The notes below the pieces were generated by a model that was not told where the DNA came from, made no database searches, and saw only the letters and a list, made by a program, of their open reading frames with translations. DNA of 64,000 nt from an uncultured Clostridium sp. (GTDB lineage Bacteria > Bacillota > Clostridia > TANB77 > CAG-508), in NCBI GenBank assembly GCA_900553945.1, contig USFR01000003.1:1-64000 (forward strand), given 5' to 3'. The translations under genes were made by a program, and so were the position numbers. Positions within the stretch are counted from its first letter, which is position 1, and each line of letters opens with the position of its first letter. Positions 54,685-62,600 of the stretch are shown one piece after another.

Positions 54685-56382
54685 ATGAATCAAAAGAAAA
54701 AATTTTTTATAAAATTATTATTATTATTTTTAGTATTGCTTTTTTCATTAACAACTGTTGGAAATGCTAATACAATAAAAGTTGAACAGTCAAGAACGGC
54801 TTCAGGTGGTGTTAATATTACGGTTTATTCTGATGTAAAAGTTCAAGAAATTAGAATGTATTTAAAATCGTCTGGAAAATGGAATTTATTTTATATTAAT
54901 ACAGAATCTGGATATACAAATAAGAAATTTTTTGTTTCAAAAAATAAAATTTCAATGAGTGAAGATTCTACTATAAAGATTGTAGTAATCGACCAAAATG
55001 GGGATGAAACAACAAATATTGCATCGATAACGCCAAATACAATACCAAGTACAACACCAAGCACGACGCCAAGCATAACGCCAAGTACGACGCCAAGCAC
55101 GACGCCAAGTACAACGCCAAGTACAACACCAAGCACAATGCCAAGCACGACGCCAAGCACAACACAAAGTACGACGCCAAGCACAACACCAAGCACATCT
55201 CCAAGCCCAAGTACTAGTACAAAGCCTTCACAACCAGCTACTGTTAAATCAATAAAGTTAAATAAAACATCAGCCAATATTGTTATTGGGGATACACTTC
55301 AACTTGTTAAAACAATTACACCTTCTAATGCTACTACTAAATTAACATGGAGTACAAATAATAATAAGGTAGCTACTGTTGATGGAAATGGTAAAGTTAA
55401 GGCAATTGCTAAAGGAACTGCAACAATAACTGTAAAAACAGCTAATGGAAAAAAAGCAACTTGTAAAGTTACTGTAATTGAAAAACCTGGTTATACAACA
55501 AAATTAAATGGTCATACTGTAAAATTACCAACAGGTGATGATAGGGTATATATTTTGGATACACAGGATAGAGATGATAAGAATAACAGATATTCTACAA
55601 GTGATGCAATAATAATTGAAAGCAACGGAAAATTTGCAATGATTGATACAGGGCTTAAAAGAACATCAAAACGTGTTATGCAATATTTAAATGATTTAGG
55701 TGTTAAGGAACTTGAATTTGTTTTTATTACTCATGCACATATTGATCATGCAGGTGGCTTCCCAACTATAGCTAATAGTAATATTAAAGTTAAGGGATTA
55801 TATATTAAAGATATAAGTAAAAGTACAAGTAACAGAATGGCTGTTTATAACATGGCTATAGCTGCTGCTAAAAAGAATAACATAAAGATATATAATGTTT
55901 CTAATAGTAAATATCAAACTTTAAAATGTGGTGATTTTACTTTCAAATTGTATAATACACCAGATAGATTAATAAAAGCTGGAAAAAATAATACTGAGAA
56001 TGTTAATAGTGTTACTGCACTTACAAAAATACATGGCAAAAAACTTTATTTTGCAGCTGATATTGTAAATGATGGATATGTTAATTGCAATGCTGAAAAT
56101 ATTGCAGCGAAAGCAGTAGGAAAAATAGATTTTTATAAGGTAGCTCATCATTTGTATTCACCAAATAATTCTGTAACTGCTATGAAGATTTTGAATCCAT
56201 CATCTGCAGTTGCAACAACACAAAAAGGATATGATAAGAGTATAGCTGCGAGAGACAGAGTACTTAATAATTCAAATGTTACTGATAAAACATTAAGATA
56301 TACTGCAGATGGTACTGTTATTTTAACTATTGGTGTTGATGGAAACTTTTCATTTAATAAATTATCTCAAGATGGCATATAG
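54685..56382 (+). CDS. Exported protein: TTPS repeats, Big_2 domain and metallo-beta-lactamase domain
   Basis: 565 residues. A signal peptide (KKKFFIKLLLLFLVLLFSLTT) leads. A short beta domain (about 30-110) is followed by ~14 tandem TTPS-type tetrads (about 118-172), a probable glycosylated stalk. Then comes a bacterial Ig-like Big_2 domain (TVKSIKLNKTSANIVIGDTL, WSTNNNKVATVDGNGKV; about 185-262). The C-terminal MBL domain resembles the ComEC/Rec2 hydrolase part: FVFITHAHIDHAGG, AADIVND and KVAHHLYSPNN. It probably acts outside the membrane on a phosphodiester or related substrate. AAGGAG precedes the ATG. Confidence 0.83.
   Translation: MNQKKKFFIKLLLLFLVLLFSLTTVGNANTIKVEQSRTASGGVNITVYSDVKVQEIRMYLKSSGKWNLFYINTESGYTNKKFFVSKNKISMSEDSTIKIVVIDQNGDETTNIASITPNTIPSTTPSTTPSITPSTTPSTTPSTTPSTTPSTMPSTTPSTTQSTTPSTTPSTSPSPSTSTKPSQPATVKSIKLNKTSANIVIGDTLQLVKTITPSNATTKLTWSTNNNKVATVDGNGKVKAIAKGTATITVKTANGKKATCKVTVIEKPGYTTKLNGHTVKLPTGDDRVYILDTQDRDDKNNRYSTSDAIIIESNGKFAMIDTGLKRTSKRVMQYLNDLGVKELEFVFITHAHIDHAGGFPTIANSNIKVKGLYIKDISKSTSNRMAVYNMAIAAAKKNNIKIYNVSNSKYQTLKCGDFTFKLYNTPDRLIKAGKNNTENVNSVTALTKIHGKKLYFAADIVNDGYVNCNAENIAAKAVGKIDFYKVAHHLYSPNNSVTAMKILNPSSAVATTQKGYDKSIAARDRVLNNSNVTDKTLRYTADGTVILTIGVDGNFSFNKLSQDGI
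55033..55222 (+). repeat. Tandem 12-bp coding repeat (TTPS)
   Basis: About 14 imperfect copies of ACRCCAAGYACR encode Thr-Thr-Pro-Ser. The region is far richer in G+C than the rest of the gene. Copies differ mostly at third positions, with a few coding changes (I, M, Q for T). Length variation between strains is expected for such arrays. Confidence 0.85.
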
Positions 56383-56409
56383 GATTGTAAATGATTTTTT
56401 GGAGGATGT

Positions 56410-57732
56410 ATGATACAGATAATATTACTTGTTTGTTTAATTTTACTTAATGCTTTTTTTGCTGCAACAGAGATGGCTTTTGTATCGTTAAATGATGCAA
56501 AAATCTCTGTTAAGGCAAAAGAGGGAGATAAAAAATATAAGAAAATAGAAAAAATGCTAAAGAGTCCTAGTAAGTTTTTGGCTACAATTCAAATTGGAAT
56601 AACGCTTGCAGGATTTTTATCAAGTGCTTTTGCATCTGACGTTTTTGCAAGTCAACTAGCGGTTGTTCTTTTTAATGTAACTCATGTATTTTCAATTGTT
56701 GTATGGCAAAATATTTCTATTGTCTTAATTACAATAATTTTATCTTATTTTACCTTAATATTTGGAGAGTTAGTTCCAAAAAGAATTGCTATGGAAAATG
56801 CAGAGAAATTTTCTAAATTTTCTATTTCAATTATTTCAGCTTTAGCTAAGGTGATGTCTCCATTTGTTAAGTTCTTAACATGGTCAACGGATGTAGTTTC
56901 TAAACTTTTTGGAGTAAAGAAGGAAAGTGAAGAAACTGTTACTGAAGAAGAAATTAGAATGATGGTTGATGTTGGACAAGAAAAAGGTACAATTAATAAT
57001 GATGAAAAAGAAATGATTAATAATGTTTTTGAACTAAACGATAAAGAGGTTTCAGAGGTAATGACTCATAGAACAGAGATTTTTGCTTTAGATCAAGAAA
57101 TGACTGCATCAGAAGCTAGTAAGCAATTAATTGAAGAGGATTGTAGATATAGTAGAATTCCTGTATATGATGAGGAAATTGATAATATTGAAGGAATTTT
57201 ATATATTAAAGAATTGTTAAGAGCAAATTCTAATGTAAAAATAAAGAAATTATTGAAGAAAACTATGTTTATTCCTGAAACTAAGAGAATAAATGAAACT
57301 TTTAAAGAAATGCAAAAAGATAAGGTACATATGGCTATTGTTGTTGATGAATATGGCGGAACAGCTGGACTTGTTACAATGGAAGATATCTTAGAAGAAA
57401 TTGTTGGTGATATTTATGATGAATATGATCCAATTGAAGAAAAATATGAGAAAATTGATGAAAATACTTTTGTTGTTGATGGTCAAATTTCAATTTATGA
57501 CTTTGAGAAATTAGTTGGAGTAAAAGATATTGAAACTGAATGTGATACTTTATCTGGATATTTAATGGAACTTATGGATAGAGTTCCTACAGAAGAAGAA
57601 AATCCTGTTATAGAAACTGATAAACTTGTTTTTAAAATTGAGGAGTTTGATGAAAGAAGAATTGCAAAAGTTAAAGTATGTAAAATAAATGTTTCTAAAA
57701 AAGAAAATGACGAAGATGAAGAACAAGAATGA
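56410..57732 (+). CDS. CNNM/CorC-type transporter (hemolysin-C family)
   Basis: 440 residues. The N-terminal DUF21/CNNM membrane domain (about 1-200) has an intramembrane FFAATEMAFVSLNDAKI, IGITLAGFLSSAFAS and FGELVPKRIAMENAE. A CBS pair (MTHRTEIFALDQEM, YSRIPVYDEEIDNIEG, VVDEYGGTAGLVTMEDI) and the acidic CorC/HlyC domain with a C-terminal Glu-rich tail follow. Members of this family export Mg2+ or related cations. It lies directly upstream of an M-box-controlled mgtE, so the two may balance Mg2+ efflux and uptake. GGAGG precedes the ATG. Confidence 0.88.
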   Translation: MIQIILLVCLILLNAFFAATEMAFVSLNDAKISVKAKEGDKKYKKIEKMLKSPSKFLATIQIGITLAGFLSSAFASDVFASQLAVVLFNVTHVFSIVVWQNISIVLITIILSYFTLIFGELVPKRIAMENAEKFSKFSISIISALAKVMSPFVKFLTWSTDVVSKLFGVKKESEETVTEEEIRMMVDVGQEKGTINNDEKEMINNVFELNDKEVSEVMTHRTEIFALDQEMTASEASKQLIEEDCRYSRIPVYDEEIDNIEGILYIKELLRANSNVKIKKLLKKTMFIPETKRINETFKEMQKDKVHMAIVVDEYGGTAGLVTMEDILEEIVGDIYDEYDPIEEKYEKIDENTFVVDGQISIYDFEKLVGVKDIETECDTLSGYLMELMDRVPTEEENPVIETDKLVFKIEEFDERRIAKVKVCKINVSKKENDEDEEQE

Positions 57733-57761
57733 AGAAAAAAGTCGAAAAATGAAGAATAGAG

Positions 57762-57790
57762 TTGACATAAACAATATGAGGTAGTATAAT
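57762..57790 (+). promoter_or_regulatory. Promoter of the M-box/mgtE transcript
   Basis: TTGACA (57762-57767) and TATAAT (57785-57790), both consensus, 17-base spacer. It starts transcription about 15-20 bases before the aptamer. Confidence 0.85.
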
Positions 57791-57810
57791 TAGACTACTG
57801 ACAAAAAATA

Positions 57811-57957
57811 CATGGTAGGTGAGGCCAGTATAGGGATACGGGTTACTACCGCAAACTAGTGGAGACACTACGCGCCGGTTAACAGAGAATGTCGATTCAA
57901 GGCATGCTTTAATGTGATTTCATTGCCCTATAACGCTGAAGCTTGTACGGTATATGA
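57811..57957 (+). ncRNA. M-box magnesium riboswitch
   Basis: The conserved M-box (ykoK leader) blocks appear in order: GGTAGGTGAGG, TATAGGGATACGG, ACTACCGC, CGCCGGTTAACAGAGA, GATTCAAGGCATGC, CATTGCCCTATAACGCTGAAGCTTGTACGG (given in parts: CATTGCCCTATAACGC; TGAAGCTTGTACGG). In this family Mg2+ binding compacts the aptamer and allows the terminator to form. It precedes mgtE, its usual partner. Confidence 0.92.
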
Positions 57958-57989
57958 AATGTGGTTTAGGTTAATAATTATATTAATTT

Positions 57990-58032
57990 AAGTTCTTATT
58001 ACTGTGCAAGCACGTAATAAGAACTTTTTTTG
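57990..58032 (+). terminator. Riboswitch expression-platform terminator
   Basis: AAGTTCTTATTA pairs with TAATAAGAACTT, with extra GTGC/GCAC pairing in the loop and a long T-run after. High Mg2+ should favour termination before mgtE. Confidence 0.85.
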
Positions 58033-58162
58033 TGTGGGAATATTCATGGTTAAACAGAAATTTAAATAGTTGTGAGTGGATATTAATATGATTTTATAAT
58101 AGAAAAGTTCTCTATCTTACTGTGTATAAGAATATAAATAATGTAAGAAGGGAGATAATGAA

Positions 58163-59494
58163 ATGGTAGAAAAATTACAAGAATTATTAGAACAAAAGAA
58201 GTATGCGGAGATTCATAAAATGTTAGAAAGTTTGAATAGTGCTGATATCCCGAGTATTTTTGATGAACTTGATGAAGAACAAATTGTGATTGTCTATCGT
58301 TTATTATCAAAGGATATGGCAGCTGATGTTTTTGTTGAACTTGACCCTGATATGCAAGAGAATTTAATTAATGCTTTTTCAGATAAAGAATTAAAAAATG
58401 TGCTTGATGATATTTTTATGGATGATACAGTTGATTTGGTTGAAGAGATGCCTGCTAGTGTTGTTAAGCGTATTTTGAGGGCACAAAATTCTGAAGATAG
58501 AAAGATGATTAATGAATTGTTGAGATATCCAGAAGATAGTGCTGGAAGTATTATGACAACTGAGTTTGTGGATTTAAAAGAAAATATGACAGTTGAAAAG
58601 GCTATTGAGAAAATTAGAAAAGTTGGTGATGATGTTGAAAGTATATATGTTTGTTATGTGCTTACATTGACAAGACAACTTATTGGAATTGTTTCTTTAA
58701 AAGATTTAATTATGGCAGATAAGGTTACTTTAGTAAAGGATATTATGGATAAGAACTTTATTAAGGTATCTACTTTGGAGGAACAAGAAGAGGTTGCAAA
58801 GAAATTTGATAAGTATGATGAAATTTCTTTACCAGTTGTTGATAATGAAGATCGTTTAGTTGGAATTGTAACAGTTGATGATGCTATGGATGTTATGCAT
58901 GAGGAAATGGATGAAGATTTTGAGAAGATGGCTGCTATTACTCCAAGTGAAGATACGTATTTTAAGACGAGTGTTTTCAAGCATGCTCGTAATAGAATTT
59001 TCTGGTTATTAGTTTTAATGATTTCTGCAACAGTTACAGGAGGAGTTATTACTAAATATGAAGATGCTTTTGCTGCTATTCCGTTGCTTGTTGCATTTTT
59101 ACCTATGGTTATGGGGACTGGTGGAAACTGTGGATCACAAAGTTCTACATTAATTATAAGAGGTTTAGCAAATGATGAAATTAAATTAAAAGATTTCTTT
59201 AAAGCTTGGTGGAAAGAAGTTAGAGTTGCATTTTTAGTTGGAATTGCATTATTTATTGCAAATTACATTAGAATTATGATACAATACAATAACTTACATT
59301 TAGCAATCATTGTTGGTTGCACATTAATGGGAACAGTTACTATTGCGAAATCTTTAGGTTGTATATTACCTATGATAGCTAAGAAGTTAAAAATGGATCC
59401 AGCAATAATGGCTGCACCATTAATAAGTACAATATTAGATACTTGTTCAGTATTTATTTATTTTAATGTTGCTACTTTGGTAATGGGGTTGTAG
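58163..59494 (+). CDS. mgtE: Magnesium transporter MgtE
   Basis: 443 residues with the full MgtE layout. The N-terminal helical superdomain ends in the signature RYPEDSAGSIMTTEFVDL. Two CBS domains (YVCYVLTLTRQLIGIVSLKDL and VDNEDRLVGIVTVDDAMDVM, in parts) act as the Mg2+ sensor, followed by a plug helix and five membrane segments with MVMGTGGNCGSQSSTLIIRG lining the pore. It imports Mg2+. Transcription is controlled by the M-box upstream. GAAGGGAG precedes the ATG. Confidence 0.95.
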   Translation: MVEKLQELLEQKKYAEIHKMLESLNSADIPSIFDELDEEQIVIVYRLLSKDMAADVFVELDPDMQENLINAFSDKELKNVLDDIFMDDTVDLVEEMPASVVKRILRAQNSEDRKMINELLRYPEDSAGSIMTTEFVDLKENMTVEKAIEKIRKVGDDVESIYVCYVLTLTRQLIGIVSLKDLIMADKVTLVKDIMDKNFIKVSTLEEQEEVAKKFDKYDEISLPVVDNEDRLVGIVTVDDAMDVMHEEMDEDFEKMAAITPSEDTYFKTSVFKHARNRIFWLLVLMISATVTGGVITKYEDAFAAIPLLVAFLPMVMGTGGNCGSQSSTLIIRGLANDEIKLKDFFKAWWKEVRVAFLVGIALFIANYIRIMIQYNNLHLAIIVGCTLMGTVTIAKSLGCILPMIAKKLKMDPAIMAAPLISTILDTCSVFIYFNVATLVMGL

Positions 59495-59512
59495 TATAAA
59501 ATGTAGGAGGGA

Positions 59513-59989
59513 ATGAAGAAAAAGATGAAGTTTATTAAAGAATTTAAAGATTTTGCAATGAAGGGAAATGTTATGGATATGGCTGTTGGTTTAGTAATTG
59601 GTGGTGCTTTCCAATCAATTATTAAGTCATTAGTTGAAGATATAATAATGCCATTTACAGCACTTTTCACTGGTAGTGTAGATTATACGGATTGGGTTAT
59701 AGAAGTTTCTACTGCACAAATTCGTATAGGTTCTTTTGTAACAGCTTTAATTAATTTTTTAATTCTAGCACTTTCAATATTCCTAGCTTTGAAGGTTGTA
59801 AATGGAATTAATAATAGATTGGAAAGAATGAATAAGGAAGTTGAAGGAAAACTTGCTAAAAAGCTAAAGAAAGGTAAGAAAAAGGAAGAGGTTGTTGTTG
59901 AACCTGAAACAAAAACATGTCCTTATTGCTTATCTGAAGTTAAATATAAAGCGACCAGATGTCCACATTGTACATCTGAATTAAAATAG
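59513..59989 (+). CDS. mscL: Large-conductance mechanosensitive channel with C-terminal zinc ribbon
   Basis: 158 residues. The MscL core is clear: FKDFAMKGNVMDMAVGLVIGGAF in TM1 with the constriction glycines (in parts FAMKGNVMDMAVGL; VIGGAF), then IGSFVTALINFLILALSIFLALK in TM2. After a Lys-rich cytoplasmic helix comes CPYCLSEVKYKATRCPHC, a two-CxxC zinc ribbon not found in the classic E. coli MscL. The channel releases solutes on osmotic downshock. Start ATG 59513 lies only 2 bases after AGGAGGG, so ATG 59525 (MKFIKEFKDF) may be the true one. It follows mgtE by 18 bases. Confidence 0.92.
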   Translation: MKKKMKFIKEFKDFAMKGNVMDMAVGLVIGGAFQSIIKSLVEDIIMPFTALFTGSVDYTDWVIEVSTAQIRIGSFVTALINFLILALSIFLALKVVNGINNRLERMNKEVEGKLAKKLKKGKKKEEVVVEPETKTCPYCLSEVKYKATRCPHCTSELK

Positions 59990-59994
59990 TAGGT

Positions 59995-60068
59995 ATAGCA
60001 GAAAGAGCGTAGGCGTAGGCTTAATGATTAATTTAACTTAAAAACCTCTTTGCTTTCTGCATATATCG
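59995..60068 (+). other. Hairpin after mscL
   Basis: GCAGAAAG (near 59998) pairs with CTTTCTGC (near 60053), with internal AGG/CCT pairing around a long loop. No clear T-run. It may be a 3' stabilising structure of the mscL message. Confidence 0.45.
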
Positions 60069-60089
60069 AAAAGTTTACATACTTTTTTT

Positions 60090-60130
60090 AAAGAGAAACA
60101 TGCCAATTTATGGTATGTTTCTCTTTTTTA
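60090..60130 (+). terminator. Intrinsic terminator before the ClpC-like gene
   Basis: AAAGAGAAACATGCCA pairs with TGGTATGTTTCTCTTT and is followed by T residues. Confidence 0.88.
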
Positions 60131-60159
60131 TGTGAATAATAAATTTGAGGTGTTGATTG

Positions 60160-62377
60160 ATGGAATATAAATTAACTGAGGCTTCAAAAAATGTGTGGAA
60201 TATTTCAGAAAAGATAGCTAAACAATTAGGACATTCTTATTTAGGAACAGAGCATATTTTATATGGGCTTGTAAAAAATGATATTGGTGTGGTTGCTAGT
60301 ATTGTTAAGGAAAACAAGATAAATGCAGAGTATATTTATAAAAAAATAGAAGAGATTATTGGGAAAAATTCAAGAGTAGATAGAATAATTGGACAGACTC
60401 CAAGATTAAAATATATTATGGAATGTGCTTATTTGGAATCTAGAAAGATTGGTTCTGAATACATAGGAACAGAACAGATTTTAGTTTCGCTATTTTCTGA
60501 TAAAGAATCGTTGGGATGTAGAATTGCAGTGGATGCTGGTATTGATGTTAATTTGATGATCAGACAATTATATAAGAAAATTTATAATACGCCAGAGGAT
60601 AGAGGAAAAGATTTGAAAGCTCTTGAACTTAGTAAGTATAGTACGGATTTTGTGGAGCAAGCTTCTAAGAAGGAATTTGATGGAGCTTTTGGTAGAGAGA
60701 AAGAGATAGAGAGAATAATAGAAATTTTAGGAAGAAGAAATAAAAATAATCCTTGTTTAATTGGTGAGGCTGGGGTAGGAAAGACTGCAATTATTGAGGA
60801 GCTGGCACTTAGAATTTCAAAAGGTGAAGTTGATGATTTTTTGAAGAATAAGAGAATTATAAGTTTGGATTTAACTCAATTGTTGGCAGGAAGTAAGTAT
60901 AGAGGAGATTTTGAGGAAAGATTAAAGAAATGTATAAAAGAAATTATTGATAATAAAAATATAATTTTATTTATTGATGAAGTTCATATGATTGTTGGCG
61001 CTGGTGCAGCAGAGGGAGCAATTGATGCGGCAAATATATTAAAACCACTGCTTGCAAGAGGGGAGTTACAATTAATTGGTGCAACGACTATGGAAGAGTA
61101 TAGAAAATATATTGAAAAAGATACTGCTTTGGCTAGACGTTTTCAATCTGTGATTGTTGATGAACCTAGTGAAGAGGATGCGATTAGTATTTTGAAGGCT
61201 ACTAAGAAAAATTACGAGAAGTATCATAATGTTAGTATTTCTGATTCTGCAATTGAGACTGCTGTAAGACTTTCAATTAAGTATATTCCTGAAAAGTTTT
61301 TGCCAGATAAGGCAATAGATTTATTAGATGAAGCTTCTTCAAGAGTGAAAATTAATGAAGAAAAAGAAGTTGTTGAAGATGTGGATATTGAGAGAGTTGT
61401 AACTGCATTAGCTGGTGTTCCTTTGAAGAATTTGAATGAGAGTCAAATTGAAAAGTTGGTTAATATTAAAGAGAGAATAGAAAATAGAATTATTGGTCAA
61501 GATGAAGCGGTTGAAACCATTGTAAGAGCATTAAAGAGGGGAGCTTTTAAATTAAAAAATTCATCTCGTCCTATGGGAACATTTTTGTTCTTAGGTCCAA
61601 CGGGAGTTGGAAAGACTGAACTTGCTAAGGTTATTGCAGAGGAGTATTTTGAGAGCAATAAAAATATTGTTAGACTTGATATGTCTGAATATATGGAACC
61701 TAATTCTGTTTCTAAGATAATTGGTGCTCCTCCACGGATATATTGGATATGATGATGAAAAAAATTTAGTTAATATAATTAGAAAAAAGCCTTATTGTGT
61801 GGTTTTGTTTGATGAGATAGAGAAGGCACATGAGGATGTTTTGAATTTGTTACTTCAAATTTTAGAGGATGGTAAGCTTACCAATTCAAATGGGGTTACA
61901 GCAAATTTTCAGGAGACGTTTGTCATTTTAACTTCTAATTTAGGTGCAAATATAATGGAGGGAAAAGGTAAGATAGGGTTTCAAAATAATAGTGAAGGAT
62001 TTGCTAAAAATGAGGTAATAGAAGAGGTTAAGAGATTCTTAAAACCTGAGCTTTTAAATAGAATTGATGAAGTTATTGTTTTTAATCATTTGAATGAAAA
62101 AGATATTTATAATATTTTAAATAATGAGATAGATCAGTTAAAGGATGTAATGGGAAAAAAGAATATTTTGTTTGATGTTTCGAAAGAATTTAAAAAATAT
62201 ATGGTAGGGAAGTGTAATTATTTTCAATATGGTGCAAGAACTGTTAGAAGAGAGATGGAAAGAGATGTTGAGGATTTTATAGTTGATAAATTAATTAATA
62301 ATGAGATTAAAACAGATGAAAAAATATTACTTGATGTTTATGATAATAAGAAAAGAATTATTAAGTTGAAGAGTTGA
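60160..62377 (+). pseudogene. ClpC-like AAA+ unfoldase, interrupted by a 1-base frameshift
   Basis: Two frames form one Hsp100 ATPase of about 738 codons. The first has an N-terminal Clp repeat domain (LGTEHILYGL, GTEQILVSL), the D1 ATPase (GEAGVGKTAI, ILFIDEVHMIVGAG) and the D2 Walker A (GPTGVGKTEL); it runs out of frame after SKIIGAPP at about 61730. The second resumes as GYIGYDDEKN and has VVLFDEIEKAH, the sensor regions and the C-terminal small domain. One extra base (C in CCACGG) explains the break. No M-domain/UVR linker or ctsR-mcsAB neighbours are seen. GAGGTG favours ATG 60160 as start. Confidence 0.85.
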
Positions 62378-62464
62378 AAAAGTAAATGCTATAAAAATAT
62401 AGAAGAGTATTGAAAGAAAAATGCTATGAGAAATATAGATAAAATTAAACTTAGATCTATTGTT

Positions 62465-62503
62465 ATAAAAAATAAATGGAGGTCATTAAGACCTCCGTTA
62501 TTT
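62465..62503. terminator. Hairpin terminator between ClpC-like and uracil genes
   Basis: AAATAA-TGGAGGTC pairs with GACCTCC-GTTATTT around ATTAA. On the minus strand the stem is followed by a T-rich tract, so it mainly serves the uracil gene. Confidence 0.7.
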
Positions 62504-62600
62504 GTATATAATAATGCACATAAATTTATTTTGCAATTTTCATGCACGAACGAAAACTTATACTAATAATGTTATAATAAGGCAAAATTATTATGCTTTA

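Noticed and set aside
54570..54770. 66-aa hydrophobic plus-strand protein
   Set aside because: It starts inside the previous terminator without a binding site and overlaps the signal peptide region of the next gene in another frame.
54891..55277. 128-aa minus-strand Val/Leu/Gly-rich frame
   Set aside because: A mirror frame created by the TTPS coding repeat on the plus strand.
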